A stretch of 64,000 nt of DNA, taken from the NCBI GenBank assembly GCA_944472135.2, contig OX235270.1:135237632-135301631 (forward strand), given 5' to 3'. Under the pieces are notes generated by a model. The model had not been told where the DNA came from, did not search any database, and saw nothing but the letters and a program-made list of their open reading frames with translations. This stretch comes from Trichobilharzia regenti. Taxonomy: Eukaryota; Platyhelminthes; Trematoda; Strigeidida; Schistosomatidae. A program made the position numbers and the translations under genes. This document shows positions 53,508 through 64,000 of this stretch, in pieces. The first letter of the stretch is position 1; every line of letters starts with the position of its first letter.

Positions 53508-55894
53508 AGCCTGGGTCAAAGAAAGGACAAAGAGCTTTGAAAGCAGACAGGAGAGTAAGTAATGCTGAGTTTCCTGTTACATGTAATGATGTGTGATGTT
53601 AAGCATGATAAGATTGATGTCCATGTTTCGCCGTCTATGGATAAAAGAAACTTTAATATTCCTAAATATGAACCTCGGTGTTTCTGCGGAAACCCAGCTG
53701 ACTATCCACAGTTTGTAAAGGAGTTTGAAGTCATGTTGAGTGGGTTTGCATTAAGTGACGATATGAAGTTAATGAATTTCTAGAGGTACTGCACTGATGC
53801 CGCCTCAAGAGCCATACAGTGCTGTAAGGTTATGCCCCCGCACGAAATATATACTGAGGCAATGGGTATAGTGCGTCAAAGGTTTGGAAGACCTTCGATG
53901 ATTGTAAGGAATGTATTCGAGGCTGTTAGAGGTAATGGTAGTCAATGAAGAGATGAATCCATGGTACTCACTAGGTTTCTGGATAATCTGATGACCTACC
54001 AGCATACGTTGATTTCAATGAATCGCATGAGTGATCTGAACTCAAGCTCCGTCCTAGAGGAAATAGCGAGACGCCTCCCCACTGAATTGCAAAGAAAATG
54101 GATGAAGATAAGCCATCGTATAGAGGAGGAAGGTATTCAGCCAAAGTTGAATGATATTCAGAAACAATTAAAAGACAGTGTCAGCCAATTCTCACAAACT
54201 ATCAATGTCCAGCTCTCACTACGCTGGACCTCACGCTGTCCCTGGAAGACTTTCAGAAACAATCTGTAATACCCAACGCGAAAAACCAGAACACAGATTG
54301 GCGACTCGAGAATCCTTTATTCTTACGCCAATATGTAACCAAAAATAAAGTTACTACACACAAGGTCTAAGAATAAATGTTGTAACAGTAAATCACAATG
54401 ATACTTCTGATAGTTTTTCTCTCTCTTCCAACGAACAACGAACGATGAGACGATGACTGCTGGATTGATGATTCCCGCGAAAAATCTGGAGGAGTTGGGT
54501 TTGAGCAAACAACTATGAACTGATCGTTCAATCTTCAACTAAATTGACGGAGGGTGTCAATCAAGCTACGAGCAAGTTTGCCTGTGTATAACAATTAAAC
54601 CCCAGAACGGAGAAATTAGAGGGCGAAACGCAGTCATTCATGACGAAAGGGTCCAAGAGAAGTGGACATCGAGAAAGCTTTATGGTGTCTAGTAATCCAT
54701 ATAAACTTAGTGAGTGTAACGCCCTTCGTGTAACATCCCCAACGGATAGGTTACAAGTTGCGAGAAAAACACGGTTGTGTTTTACACGTTTGCAAGAGGT
54801 GCATACAAAGGCGAACTGTGAACAAGTGACCAAGTTTAGTGGTAAGCTAAATGTGAAATTAAGGTCTGACTACGCATTGTGTGAGGATAATTGTGCAGTG
54901 AAGAAGCATGTAGTTGCAACTGGTAAGCCATTGTTGAATAGAGTATCACAGACGACACCGCATTTTGTGCAGAAGAAGGGAGTTACAGTTTCAGAGTCTA
55001 GTTCTGATTCCACAAGTTTACAAGGTATTACTAGTCAGAGTAAAGGTGTAAAACCTTTAAGGATTTATGAGGAAGAACCCAAGTTGTATGTTACTTTTAT
55101 TAAAGAGTTTCAAAATGATGAGGTCGACCAGATAGACGACGGTAAAGTGAATACTTGTGATAATGATCATGATAGTGCACTTTTGTCTTTGGCTGATCAT
55201 GATAAGATGAGCGGAGTGCCTAATACTGCTGAGTTGAACAAAGGTTCTGAACAACCTGAACGTGAAGTAAACTTAAAGGCAGATGCGGTTTCAGAAGGCA
55301 TGGATACTCATGAGACCACCAGTGGAAGTGATCAGCGTGTAGCCCACCTATCGACAGGTGTTAAGGCTGAACTGCCGCTAATCACAAAAGACAGCAGTGG
55401 TGGTAATCCTGCGGTTAGACAACCTTCTATAGCCGAACAACAACAGCTTCTGATGCACCGCTAAGTCATCAACTTGTGTCACTCAGTCGTTGTTGGTGTT
55501 GTCATCCACAATGAAAGCGAAGTCCATGAACTCATGTGTCTTGTGCTATGGCTATGCTAGTATCAGTCCGTTTGAAAGGACGAATGTCAATGGTCAGTTT
55601 AGTGAGGATAAGCCGGCTGTGTATGAGAGTGTAATTCTTAAACTGACTTGCACGAATAAAAGCCTTTCAAGTTTCAAGTTGGTATTTGAATGCTATTGTC
55701 GTTGGTGTAAATTACTCTGTGTCTACGCTTGGTTGGTCAGATACGTCGTATGTTTGTTAGTCATCTACATTCCACGATACAATGTCTTGGGCGTGTCACT
55801 GTTCAGAGTTGAGGATATAGATATAGAAGGAGGTCAGCAAATGAACTTTGCGACGATTTTACAGCCTAGGGCGTCTACCCGAGAAGAGTTGTAG
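53508..55894 (+). pseudogene. gag: Old Gag pseudogene with inserted solo LTR
   Basis: Counterpart of the 650-residue Gag. The start codon is lost (AAG where the intact copies have ATG, at about 53509), there are stops such as the TAG near 53781, and the frame is cut by a reversed LTR at 54179-54548. The remains include NIPKYEPRCFCGNPADYPQF (53660), RRLPTELQRKWMKI (54070), a long open stretch 54640-55464, then after a frame break the membrane-segment part 55490-55894. It diverges much more from the doublet Gags than they do from each other, so it represents an older subfamily. Confidence 0.8.
54179..54548 (-). repeat. Solo LTR inside the old gag
   Basis: A complete LTR on the minus strand (from TGTCAAT-like at about 54548 to TGACA at 54179). 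The gag sequence GTGTCA appears on both sides, consistent with a short target duplication. It is very close in sequence to the LTR that holds the SINE array. Being uninterrupted at the equivalent position, it shows the empty site. Confidence 0.8.
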
Positions 55895-56839
55895 GCGTAC
55901 TGGTGGAAGTCCTGCAGTTCTTCAAGGGTAGTTCGTCATGGCAGAATCCACAACATTTGATGTATTGGTTGTACATATGTTTTTGTTAAATAATCGAGTG
56001 GGTTCCAATTAATGTAATTGTTGGTTAATCTTGTTTGTGTCCGGACATTCTTCAACCTACAATCGTCAACCTGTGAAGGGTTGCAGGCGTACTGGTGTAA
56101 GTCCTGCAATTCTTCAAAGGAATTACATCTGCGAGGTTATGTGTACTGTTTGTATATATGAGTGGTGTGTCATAGCAATTGGTGTTTTTTGGATTCATTG
56201 TGTTTACCTGTTGTTATGCATAATTTTGTTAAATTTTTCGTCGTGCTTACTTCTAAAGCTGTTTCGAGTCTTCTACATCCGTGAATGAATTGATTGATGT
56301 TGAAGAGAGCAGATGGGTCGTGTACGCCGGGGAGGCCAGGCTATTGCTGGGAATGACCTGCACATGGAGATGAGGATTAGCTATGGAATCAATGACTAAG
56401 AATGAATGTTTCTATTTAGGCCGTGTTCCCGCACGCCAGGGAGCAAGAGTGTAGACGACTGAGGCTTGCATACATCACTGTTACTAGAACTGAGGCAGAT
56501 TGAGTGACACGCGATCGTAGTGGTAATTGCTAGTGAATAGATAAGAGGATGTGCGAAGAGTATCATGAGGTGGTGCTATGGTCACGTTGCGTTCTGCAGG
56601 AGTCATTCTAGCGAGTAGCGATTGTGTTGCAAGATGTCAGGAGGATGCTTTCAACTGGAAGGCGTAGGTCGCCATCGATGAGTGAGATTGCGCTCTGGGA
56701 ATGCCTGTGGTGTGTTGGCTTTTCTGTTTGTCATCCATTTCAGCTTTGTCCGTGTGACCCAGGTTCTCGCACTGGTATCCGAGTCAGCGTGTATTGGTCG
56801 TCCTGGAAAAAAAGGATGGATCCGTATTTTGCCGGGGAG
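55895..56839 (+). other. 3' internal region of the old gag element
   Basis: Contains two copies of the hairpin/peptide core (near 55884 and 56070) rather than three, the remains of the pre-LTR purine hairpin (near 56806-56829, broken by substitutions) and GCCGGGGAG before the LTR. Confidence 0.6.
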
Positions 56840-57015
56840 TGTCAATGTAGTTGAAGATTGAACGATCAGTTCATGGTTGTTTGCTCAAACCAAACTCCTC
56901 CAGATTTTTCGCGGGAATCATCAATCCAGCAGTCAACGTCTCACCGTTCGTTGTTCGTTGGAAGAGAGAGAAAACCAATCAGAAGTATCATTGTGATTTA
57001 CTGTTACAACATTTA
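56840..57015 (+). repeat. LTR of the old element, first part (split by SINE array)
   Basis: Starts TGTCAATGTAG and continues to TTACAACATTTA (57004-57015), where the SINE array begins. The rest of the LTR resumes at 62976 with a second copy of TTACAACATTTA and ends near 63184. Confidence 0.85.
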
Positions 57016-57066
57016 ACGGATTGATCACGGATTGATATCAGTTAGAGAAACATTGAAAACCAGGGA

Positions 57067-57115
57067 GTACTGGACAGCTGCTGTTTCATCCTAGTTTGGG
57101 AATCATCGGCAGTAC
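57067..57115 (-). ncRNA. Hammerhead ribozyme fold (first of 15 copies)
   Basis: On the minus strand: stem I 5' side GTACTG (57110-57115), core CCGATGA (57103-57109), a stem II hairpin in 57088-57102, GAA (57085-57087), stem III ACAG-CAG-CTGT (57074-57084), predicted cleavage after C (57073), then stem I 3' side CAGTAC (57067-57072). Stems I and III are perfect. The core has C where the consensus CUGANGA has U4, and the stem II closing pair is U-U instead of G-C, so activity is expected to be weak or lost. Copies repeat every 394 bp. Confidence 0.8.
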
Positions 57116-60100
57116 GCACCCACTGGGATTCGAACCAGGGACCTTCCGGTTACAAGGCAAGCTCGTATACCATTCAGCCACTGGGACCCAATTCAATGGC
57201 TCGTGAATTCTAACTTCTACTAATTCGTGATTTAGCGCGACCCCAACCATTGTCGTTGGTGGGACATCCATCCACACACGTGACATCTAATTGGACCTCA
57301 CTGGTCACGACTTCTCACTAGAACTCAGGAAACTCCAACCTGTAGCAAGTCACTAGCGAGCATCAGATTAACTTTCTATAGTTTGGTTTGTAAGGATTAG
57401 TTATGTTTTACGGGTTGATCACGGATTGATATCAGTTAGAGAAACATTGAAAACCAGGGAGTACTGGACAGCTGCTGTTTCATCCTAGTTTGGGAATCAT
57501 CGGCAGTACGCACCCACTGGGATTCGAACCAGGGACCTTCCGGTTACAAGGCAAGCTCGTATACCATTCAGCCACTGGGACCCAATTCAATGGCTCGTGA
57601 ATTCTAACTTCTACTAATTCGTGATTTAGCGCGACCCCAACCATTGTCGTTGGTGGGACATCCATCCACACACGTGACATCTAATTGGACCTCACTGGTC
57701 ACGACTTCTCACTAGAACTCAGGAAACTCCAACCTGTAGCAAGTCACTAGCGAGCATCAGATTAACTTTCTATAGTTTGGTTTGTAAGGATTAGTTATGT
57801 TTTACGGGTTGATCACGGATTGATATCAGTTAGAGAAACATTGAAAACCAGGGAGTACTGGACAGCTGCTGTTTCATCCTAGTTTGGGAATCATCGGCAG
57901 TACGCACCCACTGGGATTCGAACCAGGGACCTTCCGGTTACAAGGCAAGCTCGTATACCATTCAGCCACTGGGACCCAATTCAATGGCTCGTGAATTCTA
58001 ACTTCTACTAATTCGTGATTTAGCGCGACCCCAACCATTGTCGTTGGTGGGACATCCATCCACACACGTGACATCTAATTGGACCTCACTGGTCACGACT
58101 TCTCACTAGAACTCAGGAAACTCCAACCTGTAGCAAGTCACTAGCGAGCATCAGATTAACTTTCTATAGTTTGGTTTGTAAGGATTAGTTATGTTTTACG
58201 GGTTGATCACGGATTGATATCAGTTAGAGAAACATTGAAAACCAGGGAGTACTGGACAGCTGCTGTTTCATCCTAGTTTGGGAATCATCGGCAGTACGCA
58301 CCCACTGGGATTCGAACCAGGGACCTTCCGGTTACAAGGCAAGCTCGTATACCATTCAGCCACTGGGACCCAATTCAATGGCTCGTGAATTCTAACTTCT
58401 ACTAATTCGTGATTTAGCGCGACCCCAACCATTGTCGTTGGTGGGACATCCATCCACACACGTGACATCTAATTGGACCTCACTGGTCACGACTTCTCAC
58501 TAGAACTCAGGAAACTCCAACCTGTAGCAAGTCACTAGCGAGCATCAGATTAACTTTCTATAGTTTGGTTTGTAAGGATTAGTTATGTTTTACGGGTTGA
58601 TCACGGATTGATATCAGTTAGAGAAACATTGAAAACCAGGGAGTACTGGACAGCTGCTGTTTCATCCTAGTTTGGGAATCATCGGCAGTACGCACCCACT
58701 GGGATTCGAACCAGGGACCTTCCGGTTACAAGGCAAGCTCGTATACCATTCAGCCACTGGGACCCAATTCAATGGCTCGTGAATTCTAACTTCTACTAAT
58801 TCGTGATTTAGCGCGACCCCAACCATTGTCGTTGGTGGGACATCCATCCACACACGTGACATCTAATTGGACCTCACTGGTCACGACTTCTCACTAGAAC
58901 TCAGGAAACTCCAACCTGTAGCAAGTCACTAGCGAGCATCAGATTAACTTTCTATAGTTTGGTTTGTAAGGATTAGTTATGTTTTACGGGTTGATCACGG
59001 ATTGATATCAGTTAGAGAAACATTGAAAACCAGGGAGTACTGGACAGCTGCTGTTTCATCCTAGTTTGGGAATCATCGGCAGTACGCACCCACTGGGATT
59101 CGAACCAGGGACCTTCCGGTTACAAGGCAAGCTCGTATACCATTCAGCCACTGGGACCCAATTCAATGGCTCGTGAATTCTAACTTCTACTAATTCGTGA
59201 TTTAGCGCGACCCCAACCATTGTCGTTGGTGGGACATCCATCCACACACGTGACATCTAATTGGACCTCACTGGTCACGACTTCTCACTAGAACTCAGGA
59301 AACTCCAACCTGTAGCAAGTCACTAGCGAGCATCAGATTAACTTTCTATAGTTTGGTTTGTAAGGATTAGTTATGTTTTACGGGTTGATCACGGATTGAT
59401 ATCAGTTAGAGAAACATTGAAAACCAGGGAGTACTGGACAGCTGCTGTTTCATCCTAGTTTGGGAATCATCGGCAGTACGCACCCACTGGGATTCGAACC
59501 AGGGACCTTCCGGTTACAAGGCAAGCTCGTATACCATTCAGCCACTGGGACCCAATTCAATGGCTCGTGAATTCTAACTTCTACTAATTCGTGATTTAGC
59601 GCGACCCCAACCATTGTCGTTGGTGGGACATCCATCCACACACGTGACATCTAATTGGACCTCACTGGTCACGACTTCTCACTAGAACTCAGGAAACTCC
59701 AACCTGTAGCAAGTCACTAGCGAGCATCAGATTAACTTTCTATAGTTTGGTTTGTAAGGATTAGTTATGTTTTACGGGTTGATCACGGATTGATATCAGT
59801 TAGAGAAACATTGAAAACCAGGGAGTACTGGACAGCTGCTGTTTCATCCTAGTTTGGGAATCATCGGCAGTACGCACCCACTGGGATTCGAACCAGGGAC
59901 CTTCCGGTTACAAGGCAAGCTCGTATACCATTCAGCCACTGGGACCCAATTCAATGGCTCGTGAATTCTAACTTCTACTAATTCGTGATTTAGCGCGACC
60001 CCAACCATTGTCGTTGGTGGGACATCCATCCACACACGTGACATCTAATTGGACCTCACTGGTCACGACTTCTCACTAGAACTCAGGAAACTCCAACCTG

Positions 60101-62887
60101 TAGCAAGTCACTAGCGAGCATCAGATTAACTTTCTATAGTTTGGTTTGTAAGGATTAGTTATGTTTTACGGGTTGATCACGGATTGATATCAGTTAGAGA
60201 AACATTGAAAACCAGGGAGTACTGGACAGCTGCTGTTTCATCCTAGTTTGGGAATCATCGGCAGTACGCACCCACTGGGATTCGAACCAGGGACCTTCCG
60301 GTTACAAGGCAAGCTCGTATACCATTCAGCCACTGGGACCCAATTCAATGGCTCGTGAATTCTAACTTCTACTAATTCGTGATTTAGCGCGACCCCAACC
60401 ATTGTCGTTGGTGGGACATCCATCCACACACGTGACATCTAATTGGACCTCACTGGTCACGACTTCTCACTAGAACTCAGGAAACTCCAACCTGTAGCAA
60501 GTCACTAGCGAGCATCAGATTAACTTTCTATAGTTTGGTTTGTAAGGATTAGTTATGTTTTACGGGTTGATCACGGATTGATATCAGTTAGAGAAACATT
60601 GAAAACCAGGGAGTACTGGACAGCTGCTGTTTCATCCTAGTTTGGGAATCATCGGCAGTACGCACCCACTGGGATTCGAACCAGGGACCTTCCGGTTACA
60701 AGGCAAGCTCGTATACCATTCAGCCACTGGGACCCAATTCAATGGCTCGTGAATTCTAACTTCTACTAATTCGTGATTTAGCGCGACCCCAACCATTGTC
60801 GTTGGTGGGACATCCATCCACACACGTGACATCTAATTGGACCTCACTGGTCACGACTTCTCACTAGAACTCAGGAAACTCCAACCTGTAGCAAGTCACT
60901 AGCGAGCATCAGATTAACTTTCTATAGTTTGGTTTGTAAGGATTAGTTATGTTTTACGGGTTGATCACGGATTGATATCAGTTAGAGAAACATTGAAAAC
61001 CAGGGAGTACTGGACAGCTGCTGTTTCATCCTAGTTTGGGAATCATCGGCAGTACGCACCCACTGGGATTCGAACCAGGGACCTTCCGGTTACAAGGCAA
61101 GCTCGTATACCATTCAGCCACTGGGACCCAATTCAATGGCTCGTGAATTCTAACTTCTACTAATTCGTGATTTAGCGCGACCCCAACCATTGTCGTTGGT
61201 GGGACATCCATCCACACACGTGACATCTAATTGGACCTCACTGGTCACGACTTCTCACTAGAACTCAGGAAACTCCAACCTGTAGCAAGTCACTAGCGAG
61301 CATCAGATTAACTTTCTATAGTTTGGTTTGTAAGGATTAGTTATGTTTTACGGGTTGATCACGGATTGATATCAGTTAGAGAAACATTGAAAACCAGGGA
61401 GTACTGGACAGCTGCTGTTTCATCCTAGTTTGGGAATCATCGGCAGTACGCACCCACTGGGATTCGAACCAGGGACCTTCCGGTTACAAGGCAAGCTCGT
61501 ATACCATTCAGCCACTGGGACCCAATTCAATGGCTCGTGAATTCTAACTTCTACTAATTCGTGATTTAGCGCGACCCCAACCATTGTCGTTGGTGGGACA
61601 TCCATCCACACACGTGACATCTAATTGGACCTCACTGGTCACGACTTCTCACTAGAACTCAGGAAACTCCAACCTGTAGCAAGTCACTAGCGAGCATCAG
61701 ATTAACTTTCTATAGTTTGGTTTGTAAGGATTAGTTATGTTTTACGGGTTGATCACGGATTGATATCAGTTAGAGAAACATTGAAAACCAGGGAGTACTG
61801 GACAGCTGCTGTTTCATCCTAGTTTGGGAATCATCGGCAGTACGCACCCACTGGGATTCGAACCAGGGACCTTCCGGTTACAAGGCAAGCTCGTATACCA
61901 TTCAGCCACTGGGACCCAATTCAATGGCTCGTGAATTCTAACTTCTACTAATTCGTGATTTAGCGCGACCCCAACCATTGTCGTTGGTGGGACATCCATC
62001 CACACACGTGACATCTAATTGGACCTCACTGGTCACGACTTCTCACTAGAACTCAGGAAACTCCAACCTGTAGCAAGTCACTAGCGAGCATCAGATTAAC
62101 TTTCTATAGTTTGGTTTGTAAGGATTAGTTATGTTTTACGGGTTGATCACGGATTGATATCAGTTAGAGAAACATTGAAAACCAGGGAGTACTGGACAGC
62201 TGCTGTTTCATCCTAGTTTGGGAATCATCGGCAGTACGCACCCACTGGGATTCGAACCAGGGACCTTCCGGTTACAAGGCAAGCTCGTATACCATTCAGC
62301 CACTGGGACCCAATTCAATGGCTCGTGAATTCTAACTTCTACTAATTCGTGATTTAGCGCGACCCCAACCATTGTCGTTGGTGGGACATCCATCCACACA
62401 CGTGACATCTAATTGGACCTCACTGGTCACGACTTCTCACTAGAACTCAGGAAACTCCAACCTGTAGCAAGTCACTAGCGAGCATCAGATTAACTTTCTA
62501 TAGTTTGGTTTGTAAGGATTAGTTATGTTTTACGGGTTGATCACGGATTGATATCAGTTAGAGAAACATTGAAAACCAGGGAGTACTGGACAGCTGCTGT
62601 TTCATCCTAGTTTGGGAATCATCGGCAGTACGCACCCACTGGGATTCGAACCAGGGACCTTCCGGTTACAAGGCAAGCTCGTATACCATTCAGCCACTGG
62701 GACCCAATTCAATGGCTCGTGAATTCTAACTTCTACTAATTCGTGATTTAGCGCGACCCCAACCATTGTCGTTGGTGGGACATCCATCCACACACGTGAC
62801 ATCTAATTGGACCTCACTGGTCACGACTTCTCACTAGAACTCAGGAAACTCCAACCTGTAGCAAGTCACTAGCGAGCATCAGATTAA

Positions 62888-62974
62888 CCCTGGTTTTCAA
62901 TGTTTCTCTAACTGATATCAATCCGTGATCAACCCGTAAAACATAACTAATCCTTACAAACCAAACTATAGAAA
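62888..62974. repeat. Inverted linker at the array's 5' end
   Basis: Starts CCCTGGTTTTC and ends CTATAGAAA, the reverse complement of the linker (CTTTCTATAG to ACCAGGG) that follows each of the other units. Immediately followed by the second target-site duplicate (62976-62987). Confidence 0.9.
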
Positions 62975-62975
62975 T

Positions 62976-63184
62976 TTACAACATTTATTCTTAGACCTTG
63001 TGTGTAGTAACTTTATTTTTGGTTACATATTGGCGTAAGAATAAAGGATTCTCGAGTCGCCAATCTGTGTTCTGGTTTTTCGCGTTGGGTATTACAGATT
63101 GTTTCTGAAAGTCTTCCAGGGACAGCGTGAGGTCCAGCGTAGTGAGAACTGGACATTCACAGTTTCTGAGAATTTTTTAACTGA
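62976..63184 (+). repeat. LTR of the old element, second part
   Basis: Continues the LTR interrupted at 57015: AGAATAAAGGATTCTCGAG (AATAAA at about 63041), GGTTTTTCGCGTTGGGTATTA and AGCGTGAGGTCCAGCG. The exact end is uncertain because the terminal TGACA is not clear. Confidence 0.8.
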
Positions 63185-63221
63185 AGGCAATTTGGTTTTG
63201 GTTTCTCCCATCCGGTGACGC

Positions 63222-63860
63222 TTACATAACTTTGTGTATATCTTTGTGTTTGTATACGCTGGGACCAATCACTAATTCACTGTATGTGCAGATGGCGGGA
63301 AGGAGTTCTCCATTTTTGTTCATCTCTCCTATAGCTTCTTTTCCCATGATGAGTTCCCTTCCTGTGTTGTCTGGTTCCATTTTTGCGTTCGTGTCTCCCA
63401 TTAGTATTTTAATGTCACAAGCCCGGGTATTGTTCACTGTTGCCTTTATTTGTCTGTAGAATTGTTCCTTCTTTTCGAAGTCTGCGTTTCTTGTGGGTGC
63501 ATAGCATAGTATAATTGACACTAACCTTCCTTTGGAGTTGAATCTGGTGGTCATTATTCTGGGCGAGATCGCTTCCCATTGCATCAATTCCTTCGTTTCC
63601 ATTGGTGACATCATGAAAGCCACGCCCTCAGTGTGCGTGTGGTTGTTTTCTGGGTGACCGGATTAGATCACTGAATCACCCGTTGACAATTCGGTGAATC
63701 CGTTCCCGTTTCATCCGCTTCGACATATCCCCAGTATTTGCATTCCGTATCGTTTCATTTCTTTTGCGATCTGGGCAGGTTCGCCAGTCTCTTACATGAT
63801 GCGGGCGTTCCATATCCCTAGAAAACTTCTTTTGGCGCAAGGAGATTAATCGTGCAGAAG
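63222..63860 (-). pseudogene. RTE-family endonuclease domain, decayed, partial
   Basis: Read on the minus strand from about 63850: remains of the endonuclease N-terminus (QIAKEMKRYGMQILGIC near 63780, with stops), then a 133-codon open stretch (63623-63222) with GVAFMMSP, VSIILCYAPTRNAD, DIKILMGDTNAKM (the catalytic Asn is retained; the family norm is GDFNA or GDLNA) and KHKDIHKV. The sequence resembles the second RTE family (8530-10010), not the intron RTE. RT sequence is missing on the left, where LTR sequence begins. Confidence 0.78.
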
Positions 63861-64000
63861 TTTCTTTAGCAACTTTGTTTACGGGGTCGGGTTACTAGCC
63901 CCATGACTAATGGGGAGGCTGTTACATTAAAATATAGTTTGCAGGGGAGCGACTTTGTGGGTTCCTCCTCTTTAGTCTGGAAAACAGGAATAAAGCAATC
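63861..64000. other. Window end, nothing recognised
   Basis: Possibly the 5' region of the minus-strand RTE; too short to tell. Confidence 0.3.

Larger units (their letters stand above)
57016..62974 (-). mobile_element. Array of 15 hammerhead-SINE units, 394 bp period
   Basis: Fifteen head-to-tail units of exactly 394 bp that look identical by eye. On the minus strand each has an A-box-like TGGCTGAATGGT (first unit 57169-57180), a perfect B box GGTTCGAATCC (57126-57136) and a hammerhead fold (57067-57115). The array is flanked by the 12 bp duplication TTACAACATTTA. At the right end (minus-strand 5' end) the last 87 bases (62888-62974) are the reverse complement of the inter-unit linker. The 66-codon frame repeated in each unit has no recognisable domain and is a by-product of the repeat. 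SM-alpha-like SINE. Confidence 0.92.

Noticed and set aside
57126..57180. A tRNA gene in each repeat unit
   Set aside because: A and B boxes are present, but no complete cloverleaf with a proper acceptor stem could be drawn. This is the tRNA-derived promoter of a SINE.
57086..62802. A family of 15 small identical proteins of 66 residues
   Set aside because: The frame exists only because the 394 bp unit repeats. It overlaps the tRNA-like promoter and hammerhead, has no domain, and identical copies reflect DNA identity, not coding constraint.
57016..62974. CRISPR-like array
   Set aside because: Units are directly adjacent 394 bp copies without variable spacers, in a eukaryotic repeat context.

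Overview
The window looks like a repeat-rich chromosomal segment from a trematode flatworm, most likely a schistosome. The evidence is a split eIF4G gene with micro-exons and 32-46 bp introns near its 5' end, RTE-clade LINEs, a Penelope-like element, BEL/Pao-type gag sequences, and tRNA-derived SINEs that carry hammerhead ribozymes (the SM-alpha type known from schistosomes). I cannot name the species. No prokaryotic gene, CRISPR array, rRNA or functional tRNA gene was seen. LAYOUT. (1) 1-1032: two fragments of the hammerhead-SINE in opposite orientation, then sequence without a recognisable gene. (2) 1033-25008: a giant near-identical inverted duplication. The left arm is 1033-9800 and the right arm 15843-25008, around a 6 kb spacer. 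Both arms hold the same decayed RTE LINEs, a decayed Penelope-like element and a fold-back of its terminal sequences. An RTE fragment runs unbroken across the left inner edge but is cut at the right inner edge, so the left arm is probably the source. A 446 bp piece of the right arm's interior is repeated exactly at its outer edge (25009-25454). (3) 26955-38821, minus strand: the only confident host gene, eIF4G. I reconstruct 15 coding exons with consistent splice phases (3138 nt, 1045 codons plus stop). Its 5.35 kb seventh intron holds two RTE copies, one almost full length and carrying a small antisense self-insertion inside its endonuclease ORF. (4) 39402-56839: copies of a non-autonomous LTR retroelement whose only long ORF is a BEL/Pao-like Gag with a C-terminal membrane segment. 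They form a tandem doublet sharing its middle LTR and flanked by one 5 bp target duplication, an internally inverted copy, and an older pseudogenised copy with a solo LTR inside it. (5) 57016-62974: fifteen apparently identical 394 bp head-to-tail units of the tRNA-like hammerhead SINE on the minus strand. The whole array sits inside an LTR, is bounded by a 12 bp target-site duplication (57004-57015 and 62976-62987), and ends in an 87 bp inversion at its 5' end. (6) 63222-63860, minus strand: a decayed RTE endonuclease domain. HOW IT FITS TOGETHER. Apart from eIF4G the window is mobile-element history. The RTE LINEs are the likely enzyme source for moving the SINEs. The SINE array has the signature expected if a multimeric RNA had been inserted by LINE machinery in one event, and each unit's ribozyme carries a core change predicted to weaken self-cleavage, which would help a multimer survive. 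This is the most noteworthy inference here and remains a hypothesis.
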